From Congeria kusceri (taxonomy: Eukaryota > Mollusca > Bivalvia > Myida > Dreissenidae), in NCBI GenBank assembly GCA_027627225.1, contig CM051027.1, forward strand, positions 39,493,618 to 39,557,617: 64,000 nt of DNA, given 5' to 3'. Each line of letters opens with the position of its first letter. Positions within the stretch are counted from its first letter, which is position 1. The notes beneath the pieces were generated by a model. It worked only from the letters and a program-made list of their open reading frames with translations. It had not been told where the DNA came from and ran no database searches. Made by a program: the position numbers and the translations under genes. Positions 16,164-27,990 of this stretch are shown here, piece after piece.

Positions 16164-18716
16164 ATTAGTCTAATTAATAAGCCGTGCAACAAATGTAGTG
16201 TTACGGCTAATTTGCTGGGACGTCTTATGCCAAAAGACCATTAATGTGGTGGAAACTTGAAAGTTTAAATTGTAATTAATTTCCATTATTTGCGACAATT
16301 AAGTTATCCATCAACATATTTTACTTAAGCCAGGCCTCCTAGCAGTCCTCAATGAAAATAAAGGTTTTTATAAAGGTTAAATTTGCAAAATAAAGGCTTT
16401 TTAGGGAGATTTAGGTAAAAATAAGTATCAAATAAAGGCTAATTTTGACAATCTAATCTGATGGATATTTAACGAAACATACCCTTATTTGAGAAAATGA
16501 CCCTCAATTCAACATGCAAACCAGTATTATACTAACAAAAGACCATTATATTATTGTTTTTAAAATGCCACTTGATATGAATTAAATATAGTACAACTGT
16601 AAATGAACAATAATAACAGCAAAATATGCAATGCACAAAAATTTTAATGAGAAAACAGTCAGGGTCAAATGATGGCAATGGAATGACAGAGATATTTTTA
16701 AAAACACAAAATTGCAAGGATATAAATGATGGATGCTCCACAATATTCTGGCAAGTTTTGGGGAATTAAATAAAAATCATTTATAGCAATGACAAATCAA
16801 TAGGCAAAACTGTTTGAGCATGAAACAAAAATACCATACAAACATGCAGATTATACAAAATCACGAAAAAAAATCCCTAGCTCTTAACTTTAATAAAATT
16901 ACGTAGTAAGAACATCATCTTATCTCTGTATTTTAGCTTCTGGTGAATTTCCATTCAATTTCATACAGTACAGTAGTTCCAAGAGAAAAAGTCCTGACAC
17001 AAATAATACAGTTTGAGGTTCTTAAAAACAGTAGCAATGAGTAATGCAATGTAGCTGACATGCACACTTTAACAGTAGCTACATGGGCATGTAAAATTCT
17101 TAACCTAAAATATCAACATGAAAGAATTATCACTGTGATGGCTTATACAATTTGAATAGCAGTACTATGATTTTGTTATTAAGTATGCTGCATATGAAGA
17201 GTTTATAATTATTCTTTAAATAAAAGTGAAAACTAAAATAATGACAACAGAATATTCTATATCTATGATCTTGCCTATCATGCCTATATCACAATCTGGT
17301 AACTACCAATTTCATGGCCAGGAGTTTCTATCTAACTGTCTTGCTCAGAATGTAAAGAAAAGTGCAGGTATTCATTTTGCTGGGCATCACTACAAAGATG
17401 TACACCCAACATGAGACATTCTACTGACTTAGTAAATTACAATTTCAATCATTTGTACAATAGTTTCTAATTGTTTATAGTTTTGAAATAATTCATACAA
17501 ACAAGCTTTTAACAGTGTCTCTTCATTACCTTGTTTGAAAACAATAAAATCAGTATTTCTCAAAATCTAAATATTGATAGCAGTGGAAACCCATAGAAGC
17601 AGGTTGGAGCAGCAAGCTACAATATATTTTGTTCTTGACATTGGAGAGTCTTCATTTGTTTAATTCAAGGGCTTTCCATGTCCAATTTGGAATGAAATGA
17701 TAACTGGTACTTTAATACACATAATGTTTAGTATTACCATTAATATGCAGGGTAGTTGCTGAGAAATTGCTGTTTATAAATATTTTAGGGTTACAGCTAC
17801 ACTGCTGTATCCACAACGTTTTAGTCTTACAAAATTTTAGTTGCACACAAAGATTTCAAATCTTTGTAATAACATTTAAATTAGTCTTGTATATGTTTGT
17901 TTACATTTATTGCTGCTAAAAGGTGTGGCATACTGATTGGAAAAAATATAAAGGTTTTGAGAGCAAATTACAGGTTTTTACAGGTTGTCCAGGAAAAATA
18001 AAGGTTTTAAACGATTTCCCAAAAATAAAGGTTTAAAAAGGTTATAAAGGTTTCACTAGGAGGCCTGTTAACCAACACCTAAAATTTACCAAGGTCATGA
18101 ATTTAATTCTGATTTAAACTTGGGTATACATCTACTACATTTATGTACAAACCGCCATTTTTTTGCCTTGTTTACACATTCAGCCGAAAGCTTCAACCAA
18201 TCCGATGATGAATGTATTTATTAATAGAATTGTTCTAGTCAACTGACCAACCAAATGACGCATTACCTTACCGTGTATCAGTGTACAGTGTATCATTAGT
18301 GTACAGTGTATCAGTGTACAGTGTATCATTAAAATTTACAATAGTGGCGGTTATTGAGATTCGTTTAAAAATATCGCAGTGTAAGTTAAAATTGCTGATG
18401 CATCCAAAATGGAAGGGTTATCATACATATATTTATTTAACATTATTAAGGAATAAATTCTCTTTGCAGGTATGTAAATTTTGTTACAAGATTTTAATGC
18501 TAACCTCACCATTTCAGTGCACGAAAGTAGCGACAAAACTTTTGTTGATGCAATATGTGTTATATAGGAAAACTTAAAACTTTTGTTGATGCAATATGTG
18601 TTATATAGGAAAACTTTCCACCACAGAAATTATCCTTCCCCAGTATAGCCGTCAGGCACTACATTGCTCATATGAAAAAGTATCTCAACGTTTGCCCATG
18701 GCTTACAAGTATAGCT
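16164..18716. mobile_element. Large inverted-repeat element, copy 2
   Basis: The left end 'attagtctaattaataag' and 'gaccattaatgtggtggaaa' match copy 1 at 8414. The right end has 'gaaaactttccaccacagaa' (near 18612) and 'gcttacaagtatagcta'. A second element is nested at 16331-18067. Near the right end a ~40-bp sequence ('cttttgttgatgcaatatgt'...) is duplicated in tandem at 18537-18616. A run of 'gtgtatcagtgtacagtgta' repeats lies at 18273-18330. No transposase is seen. Confidence 0.65.
16331..18067. mobile_element. 1.74-kb nested MITE with CAG...CTG ends
   Basis: Ends 'caggcctcctag' (16331-16342) and 'ctaggaggcctg' (18056-18067) are perfect complements and carry 'aaaataaaggttt' repeats just inside. 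Flanks 'ttaagc' (left) and 'ttaacc' (right) agree at 5 of 6 bases, so a 6-bp target duplication is likely. Copy 1 of the host element shows the uninterrupted sequence near 8590. The interior has no recognisable coding region. Confidence 0.75.
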
Positions 18717-19127
18717 ACTTTATCTATCGGTATCCAATAATCCGAATTTATACATCGTCCGAAATATAGTCACATGTGTTTCCATACAGATTGCTGTGCT
18801 CAGCTTACAATTGAGCCTATTTCTTTTTTATATCTCTATTTTACGTTAAAAGATAGTATAACATGCCAAAGAATCAATACTAAATATGTATGTTATACTA
18901 TGAAAAGACCGGTGTTGTCATTTTTGTTACCTATTACATGCTGCTTCCCTGTGTCGAGACTTATCAATGTTTGATTCCGTTCCTTACTGGCCATTGTGTC
19001 CACCAGGCGTCGCTTCCCGAAAGCAGTGACGTCACACTCTATGTATAGAATGACTTTCTGGCATTACAACATACAACGATAAAAATGTACCACACACACA
19101 TTACAACCACTGAATGCAAACACACAC

Positions 19128-19470
19128 ACATCTATCTGCGCCGTCACGATGCGCCGAAGCGCCAATACGATACGCCGAAGCGCCGACACAATACGCCGAA
19201 GCGCCGACACGATATACGCCAAAGCGCCCACACGATGCGCCGAAGCGATATAAACGTCGCAATCTCGTGTGGTTTTTTCATATGTTGCTGTTCAATTGGG
19301 CGAAGATACGAAGAGACGGCGTTTATATCGCTTCGGCGCATCGTGTCGACACGATACGCCGAAGTGCTGATACGATACGCCGAAGTGTTCAAACGATACG
19401 CCGAAGCGCCGGCACGATGCGCCGAAGCGATATTAACGTCGTCTCGTCGTATCTTCGCCCATTTTTATAT
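19128..19470. repeat. 21-bp GC-rich satellite in inverted arrangement
   Basis: Units like 'cgccgaagcgccgacacgat' repeat with a 21-bp period. The left block (to ~19250) runs one way and the right block (from ~19330) is partly reversed. Each unit has a small palindrome, GCGC-cgaa-GCGC. Open frames on both strands across the block ('RRSADTI'-like repeats) are products of the 21-bp period, not genes. A related block in the other orientation is at 21950-22070. Confidence 0.8.
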
Positions 19471-19524
19471 GGTGTACCGTATTAGTCAAAAGTGAAAATA
19501 TGTACGAGTACAGTTACTATAAAT

Positions 19525-19920
19525 GAATATACCTGCAGTTGTAAAATGTGTGCCCACAGGTGAAATGTTGTACCTATAGGTTTAAATTTATACCTGTAGG
19601 CACACATTTAAAATAATACCTAGAGGTACAATTTATACCTACAGGTACAAATTTATAACTGTTGGCACATTATTATTCCTACAGATATGTACAGGTGCAT
19701 TAAACAATGTTATGAAAACATAATTGTTTACTTGCTACATTTACTTATTGATATATGCTACGCATTTAATATTAACATTGAAGTTTTTTACATAGAAAAT
19801 AAAATCAATGCTTGCATTAAGAATGTCTGCTTAATTTTGGTTTGGGTCAGGAGATATACCTACAGGTACAGTTTTAGTCCGGGTATAAATTTATACATGT
19901 AGGTACAAAAGTACCAGCAG
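19525..19920. repeat. TACCTACAGGTA palindromic satellite
   Basis: Degenerate ~21-bp units 'tacctacaggtacaaattta' occur at 19525-19695 and again at 19855-19920. Each carries an imperfect palindrome TACCT-ac-AGGTA. The AT-rich stretch between holds no gene. Confidence 0.7.
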
Positions 19921-19974
19921 GTCAATCTAATTATTACGGTGGCACAGAGGTGACCTGCACTACACTTTTATAAT

Positions 19975-20335
19975 CTCGTTCCCAAGAGATGCTAACTCGT
20001 GGGAACGAGATACCAACTCGTGGGAACGAGGTACTAACTCATGATAACGAGATACTACTAGTATGTCGAGGGAACGAGATACTTAGTCGAGGGAACAAGA
20101 TACTAAGTAGAGGGAACGAGTTAGTATCTCGTTCCCGCGAGTTAGTATTTCGTTTCCACGAGTTAGAGGACCAATTAGTTGTTTTCGTATATAAGTTTTT
20201 ATAATAACCATGGCCGACAAAAACGATTATGTTGTAAGATGGTACAAAGTCGTTCGCTCGAGTTAGTATCTCGTTCCCACGAATTATAATGAGTCGTTCC
20301 ATCGACGTTGTTATTTCGTTCCCATGAGTTATATC
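19975..20335. repeat. CTCGTgggaACGAG palindromic satellite
   Basis: Roughly a dozen units of ~21 bp ('aactcgtgggaacgagatac') run forward to ~20130 and then reversed. Each unit has a 5-bp stem, CTCGT...ACGAG. The array ends where the Penelope-like coding remnant begins (~20333). Frames across it with repeated 'RGNEI' are not genes. Confidence 0.8.
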
Positions 20336-21950
20336 TCAAAAGTCTGCGTCTTTCCTTGATGTATCTATATCTAAAAGTGAATCTGAAACTGTTGTAACAG
20401 ATATATTTTGTAAACCTACTAATATGCATTTATACTTAGATTTTACATCATCTCACCCGATGTCTTGTAAACGGGGTATACCATATAGTCAGGCTAAACG
20501 CTACTGACGTATTATCTCCGATGATGGTGTATTTAATCAGTCTTTAGCTAGTGTACAAAAATATTTCGAAAATAGAAATTATCCTAAAAATGCAATAGCA
20601 GATGGATTTGCAAAAGTGAAAGATATGTCGCAGGATAGCGCATTGCGTGTTACGCAGAAAAGTACTAATTCAGTGATACCATTTACTGTATGTTTCAACA
20701 CATCACTGCCTAATATTGCTGATATTATACACAAATACTAGGATCTATTACGGTTATCTGCCAAAGAGAGTGTAAAGTCTGTATATTTCTTTTAAGCCTA
20801 TTTTGGCCTATAAACGACCTAAGAATATTGTTAAATGTTCAGTGTATAACAGTACCAAAGTACATTCATCGGGTAAATGTAAACGACGAAGATGTACGCA
20901 TTGTGATAATATCAACATATGTTCTCAATTCAATAGTAGCGTTACTGGTTTAACATATGATTTGCACAATGATGTAGATTTTACTTCACGTGATGTTATA
21001 TATCTTATTACATGTAAAAAAAAAAGTAATAAACAACATGTCGGACAAACCAATCAAAATGTTTCCCGCAGAATGAATAACCATAGATTTTATATAAGAA
21101 ACTGTTGAATAAATCCTGTATCACATGTTGCAACCCATTTCGGGTCTCTAGACAATAATGTTCTTCATAATAATCTACACCGTTTATGTAAAGAAACGTT
21201 TTGGATACATAAATTAAAGACTATGCTTCATTTTAATTATAGAAAGATGTTAAATATTTTTAGATATTAAATAACATATACTGGAGAAGTAGATAGAAAG
21301 GTGCAATTATAAATAATTCTCAATAAAACGCAACCGCAATTCAAATATAAATTAAAATGCGCAGTAAGTTTATAAATATAAATTCCCCATTTATTGAAAT
21401 TCTCGGGTTTATGATTATCCGGACGCTAATTAATTAATGTATATTAGTATAGCTTTACCGCGCGTTATTTTTAAAATGATGCACCCTTTATCTGGAGTGT
21501 GTTGAATACACTAGTATAGACCATTTCATATTGATCTTCGCCGAATATCTACGTATGGCTCCGAAACGTTTCACAGCACAATAATTCTCAGATATCGGTC
21601 AACCAATGAGATCATTGTAATTGCTATTTATAGAGCGTGCCGCTGATGTAGGCTAAACAAAATAATTATTTCATTATGTGAATGAATATTACATTCTGTT
21701 CATGACATACAATGAGTAAAATTGTTCATAATTATGTTCAGTTCTAGAGTGTATGTCGAAGATATGTTTATACCTTTATTTTAACCGCTTATGCAAACAA
21801 ATATGTAAATTTTAAGCCCCGAAAGTTTGCATTCCCTGAAATTAGAAAATTTGCCCAATTCTATTGGCATTCAGTTTTCCCGCTGCATAAAATTATCGCA
21901 AGAAATCTAGGTCAAACGTGATCATAGACAGCTACGCCGAAAAATACACA
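20333..21950 (+). mobile_element. Penelope-like element, 3' half with GIY-YIG domain, broken
   Basis: Coding remains begin with 'FLDVSIS' and a conserved 'SHP...IPYSQA' stretch, the region after the reverse transcriptase palm in Penelope-like elements. A linker follows with 'ILAYKRPKNIVKC'. The C-terminal GIY-YIG endonuclease comes last: 'VIYLITC', then 'HVGQTNQNVSRRMNNHRF', and a closing 'ETFWIHKLKTM'. The frame is broken by TGA at 20505, TAG at 20739, a shift near 20790 and TGA near 21106. It ends with TAA near 21268. About 680 bp of 3' UTR follow; a related tail is found alone at 41012-41697. The palm motifs are missing, so this copy is 5'-truncated and dead. Confidence 0.85.
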
Positions 21951-22070
21951 CGAGATTGCGACGTTTATATCGCTTCGGCGCATCGTGTCGGCGCTTCGGT
22001 GCATTGTCTCGGCGCTTCGGCGTATCGTGTCGGCGCTTCAGCGTCTCGTGTAGGCGCGTCGGCGCCCTTT
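21950..22070. repeat. 21-bp GC-rich satellite, second block
   Basis: 'tcgtgtcggcgcttcggcg'-type units, the same family as 19128-19470. Most units are in the orientation opposite to the left part of that block. It starts directly after the Penelope tail ('acagctacgccgaaaaatac'). Confidence 0.75.
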
Positions 22071-22292
22071 CATAAGCACAGGTCGAAGTCGCGAAACTAC
22101 GATGGCAGTAACAGGACACCGTATCTATCAGTATCTGATCATGCTGATTTGTGTCCAAAAACACCAACAACAAACAGGCATGTTATTGATGTCTGGTGAA
22201 AAAAAAACGAGTTATCAGATTCAGTATTGCCATTTAGGTATGTACAGAGACATCGACTGTTTTGCCAAATTGTCATTTCACTGCTGCGTTCA

Positions 22293-22421
22293 TATTAGTC
22301 TTATTTATAAGACGTGCAACGAATTTAGTGCTACTTTTTATATAGGGCTAAACTCGCTGCAGCGAATATTGCCCATATAAAAAGTAGCTCAATATTCGCC
22401 TAGCGCTAACAAGTTATGCTA
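22293..22421. mobile_element. Solo-end copy of the large inverted-repeat element
   Basis: Only the two termini remain, nearly back to back: 'attagtcttatttataag' with 'gctactttttatatagggc', then the complement 'gcccatataaaaagtagctc' and a 'gctaacaagttatgcta' end. It can fold into one hairpin. Copies with long interiors are at 8414-9874 and 16164-18716. Confidence 0.65.
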
Positions 22422-23097
22422 CGTTCATTTGTACATATATAACTTTCCATGAAGGCATGCCTTACACAGAAACGTACGTCATTGCAAACAGTGTGGACCC
22501 GACTGTGAAACATAAATGCATGCAACGGTGAAGATGAAACTTAGAATCCCTTCAAATTAATTATTTAAAAAAGCAACAAATAACACGCTGGATTATATAA
22601 CTCAATAACAGGCGATAATTTCCAACGATAAACCTTACAAAAATATACGCATATAATAATAATAATACTATTAAGTCGATTTGACATTTCTTCTATGCAT
22701 AAGCTTGACTAGTAAAAAATACAGACATAGCTATAATTATTATGATTTGACCTGCCTCATATGCATCTGACGCGTGCACTATGATAATAATTCATTAAAA
22801 ATATCATTTTAATGACAAAGAATCAATACTAGTAAAGGGCTCAGAAAAAGTTTAATTCTGACTTTTTACAATATTTTTTATCACTATCCAATATAACAAG
22901 TTATCCAACTCCAGACGTCCAAATCTGAAATCATATGGTGCATTGGTTTGGTAATTCATACAGTACAACACTTTTGCGTATATTTTCTCTTGTTCAACGC
23001 AGGTCTACATGAATTATCTTAACTTTTTAGGATATAGACAACACTACGCCTGGATTTGTTATACGGGCGAAGCATTAAGAAACATATTAGATAATCC
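22422..23097. other. No gene seen
   Basis: AT-rich, with no supported coding frame and no repeat that I can delimit. Confidence 0.4.
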
Positions 23098-23110
23098 ATT
23101 ATTATTATTA

Positions 23111-23160
<50 letters not shown>
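23098..23160. repeat. (ATT)n microsatellite
   Basis: About 20 trinucleotide units with a single interruption near the left end. Flanking 23161-23770 is AT-rich with no gene seen. Confidence 0.95.
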
Positions 23161-23161
<1 letters not shown>

Positions 23162-23769
23162 GTAGATCTACATCTAGTGACAAATAAGAAACCTTGATCC
23201 AGATATTAAACTCAAAACGCTTCTCTGTCGATCATCCGCGCAAATGCAGTGTTTAGGCGTTACCTTCAAACCGAAAGTAGACAAGGGAAGATTGAGTAAT
23301 CAATACTTTGAGTCGTTTCTGGCTTATACTGGTTTGTACTAGAATCATATCAGTGTACACGAGTTGTTAGTGGACTATAGATCTACGTCAAAATATTCTC
23401 ACTAGGAGCAAAAATTATTGTCTTATATTTAAACATTACATAGTGTTTAAAACTAACGCGAAGTGGTCACCGGGTGTGAACTATTTGAATTTCGTCATCA
23501 ACCATTCAGGTATTTCGCTTTGTTTTATTAGATCTAGATCTATGTTGGATCTACATTATTACGAGTTTGAATTTTACTATCCATACAGACATAGCTCGGA
23601 GCCCCCTGATTATTCTGTAGAATCAACTAGATATCTGTAGAATAAGGGACATTACAGTACCTAATGTTTTATATTTGTTGTAGCACATCATGTCATGGCC
23701 CGTATCTACTGGCTTGATTATGATATCTAGATCTAAGTTCTATTGAACTATACAGTACATTTTTTGTGA

Positions 23770-26085
23770 TAATCACGCGACAATCAACGTGACACACGAC
23801 ACGACGCACGACATTGCAACGCGGCACATGACAATGTACAACGACACACGACATTTGAACAGTTGAAAGGCTCAAGGTTTTGACAAGAAATGTTGCAGTA
23901 AAAATTGAGTGTTGTTGGTGATTGTTGAATGTCGTTGGTCATTGTCGAGTGTCGTGTGTAGCGTTGAATGTCGGGTGTCGTGTCAGGTTGAGTTGTCGTG
24001 TGTCGCCCTAAGAACGCGACACACACGACAGTCAATGCGACACTCGATGTCCAATGTACAACGACACTCGACATTATATCGATCACATGTGGAATTGTCG
24101 ACTATCGACGTAAATTGCTTGATCAAGACACACGACATTCAACACAACACACGACAATGACCAACGACACACGACAGTCTATCGAGCAAATATCGCTGAA
24201 TTGTCGTGTGTCTACTGGTGTTTTTAGATAATTAATCATTATAAAGCGATGTTATAATAGATTTATTCGTTGTTTTCAACAATGACAGATGAAAACATAT
24301 AAGATCTTTATAATTCCGGCAATACATACCGCGTGTATTCTTTTATTCAATGGTTACTGCAGTCATTACCAAAATCCCGTTTAATGAGTTGAATTCTAAA
24401 CTAAACATCATATATATTTCGTTACTTAAACATATACATATTTCTTGTAACCTGATCCAATGAAATAATATAATTATAGTCACATGACAACTTATAACTT
24501 ATGTACACAGTTTGTTATAGAATTATGTATGCAAACACAGATAACATTTATTATTTCTAGTTCGCATAGCAAAATTCAGATAGAACTACACGTTTGTTTT
24601 AAAAAATTACATGCCTAGCAACTTTTATATTTCATACGAAAAAATAAGACAAAAAGCGAGACCCGTTGATGTACAATGTGTACTCTTACATATGTAAGTG
24701 TAGAGAACAACAAATTATTGTTTTTCATTGTACAGAATTGCAATTACCGAAATCCCTTTAATAAATTAGTATACCTCATCGTATCCGATGACTATATAAA
24801 AGTTATGCAAATATATGTGAATCATAACTATATAGATTTGCATCCATTATCATTCGCATGCGTTGAAATTCATGTTATATTACTTTAAACCAGATTAAGA
24901 AAGTGCGGAAGCAAGGGAAATAATGGAAAGCACTCCGATCGTAATCACCGAAATATATTTATATAATTAACGTAACTCAGCATAACCATCAAATACATAT
25001 TTTAACAAATATGCATACATTTCACTAAGTAGTGACTTTATCGCTTTAAAATGCATTTTATATTACTTTAAATAAAAATAATGTACCTATCAATATTTTC
25101 CTCCAGGGGGAAGCAGCGGGCTGACCCACGGGAATTTGACAAATTTTTTATTTTGGGGTCTAATTCGCCACCCTAGAGTCAAGCATATCCCCTCAGTGGG
25201 AGATGCTATATGTCTATCAAATGGCCCGGGACCTGTATTACCGGGATCTATATTCCGACCAAAGTCTATTACCCCGGGACCAGGAATCATTCGGTATGTC
25301 AAATTCCCGCCTGTCGGGAAACGCTTCCAGTCTAAAGTCCCGTATATGCCCGCGGCTTCCCACCTGGGGGAAAACATTGATATGTGTATAAGAACGGGAT
25401 TTCGGTAACTGAACACTGAAAACAAGTGAGGGCACTCAAATAACTCCGCTCGTAATTACCGAAATCCTTTTATATGATTTACACAGCTCAACATAACTCT
25501 TAAATACATAAAAAAATATGCATACATATCACTATAAGTGACTTTTATCGCTTTAAAATGCTTTCAATACTACTTTAAACCAAAATAGAAAGGGATTTCG
25601 GGGGATTTCGGTAATTACGGGGAGTTCGGTAATACTTGCCGTAACACCGTAAATTACCTCGACATGCGAGAATTCCACGATATTTGCTCGATAGACTGTC
25701 GTGTGTCGTTGGTCATTGTCGTGTGCCATGCTGAATGTCGTGTGTCATAATCAAATGATTTAAGTCGACAATTCCACGACAGTTGCACGACATAATGTCG
25801 AATGTCGTTTTAAATTCTTCGGGCGACACACGACAATGCAACGCGACACACCACATTCAACGATACACGACACGACACCACACCACATTCAATGATACAC
25901 GACACTCGACAATGACCAACGACATTCGACAGTCACCAACGACACTCAGTTTTTACTCGTGTCATGTGTCTTTGTACATTGTTGTGTGTCGCGTTACAAT
26001 GTTGTGCGTCGTATCGTGTGTCGCGATGATTGTCGTTTGTCGCCCTCAAAGGGCGACACTCGACATTCAATGTGGCACTAACCGG
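23770..26085. mobile_element. Foldback element with CGACACACGAC satellite arms
   Basis: The left arm (about 23770-24203) and right arm (about 25668-26085) consist of degenerate ~20-bp units such as 'cgacacacgacattcaac' and are inverted to each other. The best-conserved arm stretch contains 'gacagtctatcgagcaaata' on the left and its exact complement on the right. The core (24204-25667) has partial tandem units sharing 'attaccgaaatcc' and 'tcgctttaaaatgc', and a small inverted-repeat element at 25089-25381. No convincing gene is present. Most of the core occurs again at 27987-29267. Confidence 0.75.
25089..25381. mobile_element. 293-bp inverted-repeat element in the foldback core
   Basis: Inverted ends of ~33 bp (25089-25121 and 25348-25381, e.g. 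'atcaatattttcctcc' against 'gggggaaaacattgat') enclose sequence that is clearly more GC-rich than its surroundings and has several CCCGGG or CCGGGA sites. Overlapping frames exist on both strands, as expected from a folded GC-rich repeat. The copy at 28877-29169 is the same element carried along by the core duplication. Confidence 0.7.
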
Positions 26086-27240
26086 ATTCCGTAGTTTCAA
26101 GAAGACTTAAATAACTGCCGGTTAAACCAGTTGAGACTGCTAAATGGTTGTTAGAATTTCCCACCATTTAGTGAACAACTGTACTGTAGGTATATCGTGT
26201 TCAGTTAAAAAATTATGTAGATACAGTAGTAAAAGGGATAACAAACAGGTATGTACTGAGGATGATATTGGTTGGAATCTGTGGCCATGGCGAGTGTAGC
26301 TTCTGTATCGTTAGTATTTCATTATATTTGTCATGGATACACAATAATAACGAAGGCAGCTGATCATGAACCAACTTCTGTGACAATTGAAAATTGGCTG
26401 CACCAATTTTCTATTGTACTGTATACAATAAAAAAAAAGTTTAAAACTGTCTTTTCCGCATAATTAATATAGAGCATGGCATAGGGTTCTATAGAGGGGG
26501 CGGAGGTGGCGTACATCCCCCTCTAAAATTGTCCAAAATTCAAGTTTTAAACCTCACAATATCTTAAAATATATGTAATTCGTTGTTACTGTCGTGTTCT
26601 TAAATCAATTCATTGTAATAATGATAAATCCAACCCGTTCACTGGTATTTTTGTTAAATTTTTCGCTTTTTGGCGATATCGCCTCTTTTCGATATGTATT
26701 CCAACCTGTAAGAGGCCAAAAGCAGTTTGTTGGCAGCCTTTTTCACTTAATGAAAAATATCCGCCCATCTAACTCAAAGTCCCGGAACCGCGCTTGCACG
26801 GGCCCATTCCAGAAGCTTTTTAAAAGTGATTTTCATAAGATGACATAATACATGCACTACGTTAATCTGCGTACTGCTGCATAGTTGGGGATGCATGTTG
26901 AATCTTTACATAAAGAGGAAGTTAAAGCGAACAAGTGTGTATCGTATTTCGATGTTATTGCGCAGACCATTCTATACACAGAGGATGACGTCACACGCCA
27001 CACCTCTGTACTGAACCGCATTATTTCGCCCCAAACGGCGAAATGTGCTGTAATCCCGCGTATGAAAGTTGTTACATGAAATGACTTTATTGATACCATT
27101 AATCAGTCTAATATTCAGTAGAATATATTTCTGTTAATTAAAATAACAGTAGTTCGTGTTTAATGCTGTTTAGCGTGTTTATTATAAAAAGCTACTTTCA
27201 CTTTCGTTTTGTGTGAAAATTCAGTAAATCAATTCCCATA
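26086..27240. other. No gene seen
   Basis: Short frames at 26594-26848 (+) and 26857-27099 (-) lack homology that I can recognise and have no splice or GC-content support. A stretch with 'acatccccctctaaaattgt' looks like an old repeat. Confidence 0.4.
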
Positions 27241-27931
27241 GGGTCCCATTATAAGAGTTATGGTGAAAACGTACTATGACCAAAACGTACAGTGTTTTTC
27301 TCGATCAAAACGTACCAAAAAATGGTCAAAACTTACACACATAGCAGTCAAAACGTACAATGTGATGAAACAGAATATAATGTCATATATTTAAGGGCAA
27401 ATGATTATTTTCTGTTAATCAGAATGGTTAGTATGTTGACTCCGTAAGTTAAATGTCAGTACGCTGTATTTAATTTGTAAAAATTTATTACTGTATAGGA
27501 ACACATTTGCTGAATTTTTTATACATATCTGTAGACAAGTAAAACGACAATTAATGAAGATTTTCTTACTGTACTTGTTAATTTTATTTGATTGTTTATA
27601 AAAAAAAGTATGTTCTGCAAACGGATAGTTTGAGCCTTGAGAAAGTAGTTACAAATTATATATTTTTTAGAAATAAAGTTTATTTCTATCACATATGTAC
27701 ATATGTTTATTGTGGGGGTTAACGACTAAATCACAACGTACTGCTATAAATATGAGGTCACTAGAATATTTCATCATTTTACATTCATTTTCAGTATTTT
27801 TCATTGTTTATACTTTTTTTCATTTGTCAGTATCATGGATTCGTTTCTTACACAAATAACATATTATATAGAATCCATAGATTACGTCCAATAACCCCGG
27901 TATTTGGACCAAATCACACCTACCGGTATCT

Positions 27932-27990
27932 TGTTTATTGTCAACACCAAGTGTCAAATACATGTATACCAATTAACGCAGTAATCAATT
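27932..27990. repeat. 59-bp direct repeat, left copy
   Basis: Identical to 29269-29327. It begins 'tgtttattgtcaacaccaag' and ends 'gcagtaatcaatt'. It is far longer than target duplications of known cut-and-paste elements. Confidence 0.95.

Noticed and set aside
19085..19495. Open frames of 123-136 codons on both frames of + and one on -
   Set aside because: They come from the 21-bp satellite, whose period is a multiple of three, so all frames stay open; the peptide is a simple repeat.
19975..20335. Frames with repeated RGNEI and similar
   Set aside because: Another 21-bp satellite, inverted halfway; no coding signal.
19128..20335. CRISPR-like look of regularly spaced short palindromes
   Set aside because: Units are contiguous or have no unique spacers, there are no cas genes, and the setting is an animal nuclear genome.
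25090..25425. 111-codon antisense frame (and its copy at 28878-29213)
   Set aside because: It lies in a GC-rich inverted-repeat element; overlapping frames on the other strand are equally open, and the two copies are identical only because of the recent duplication.
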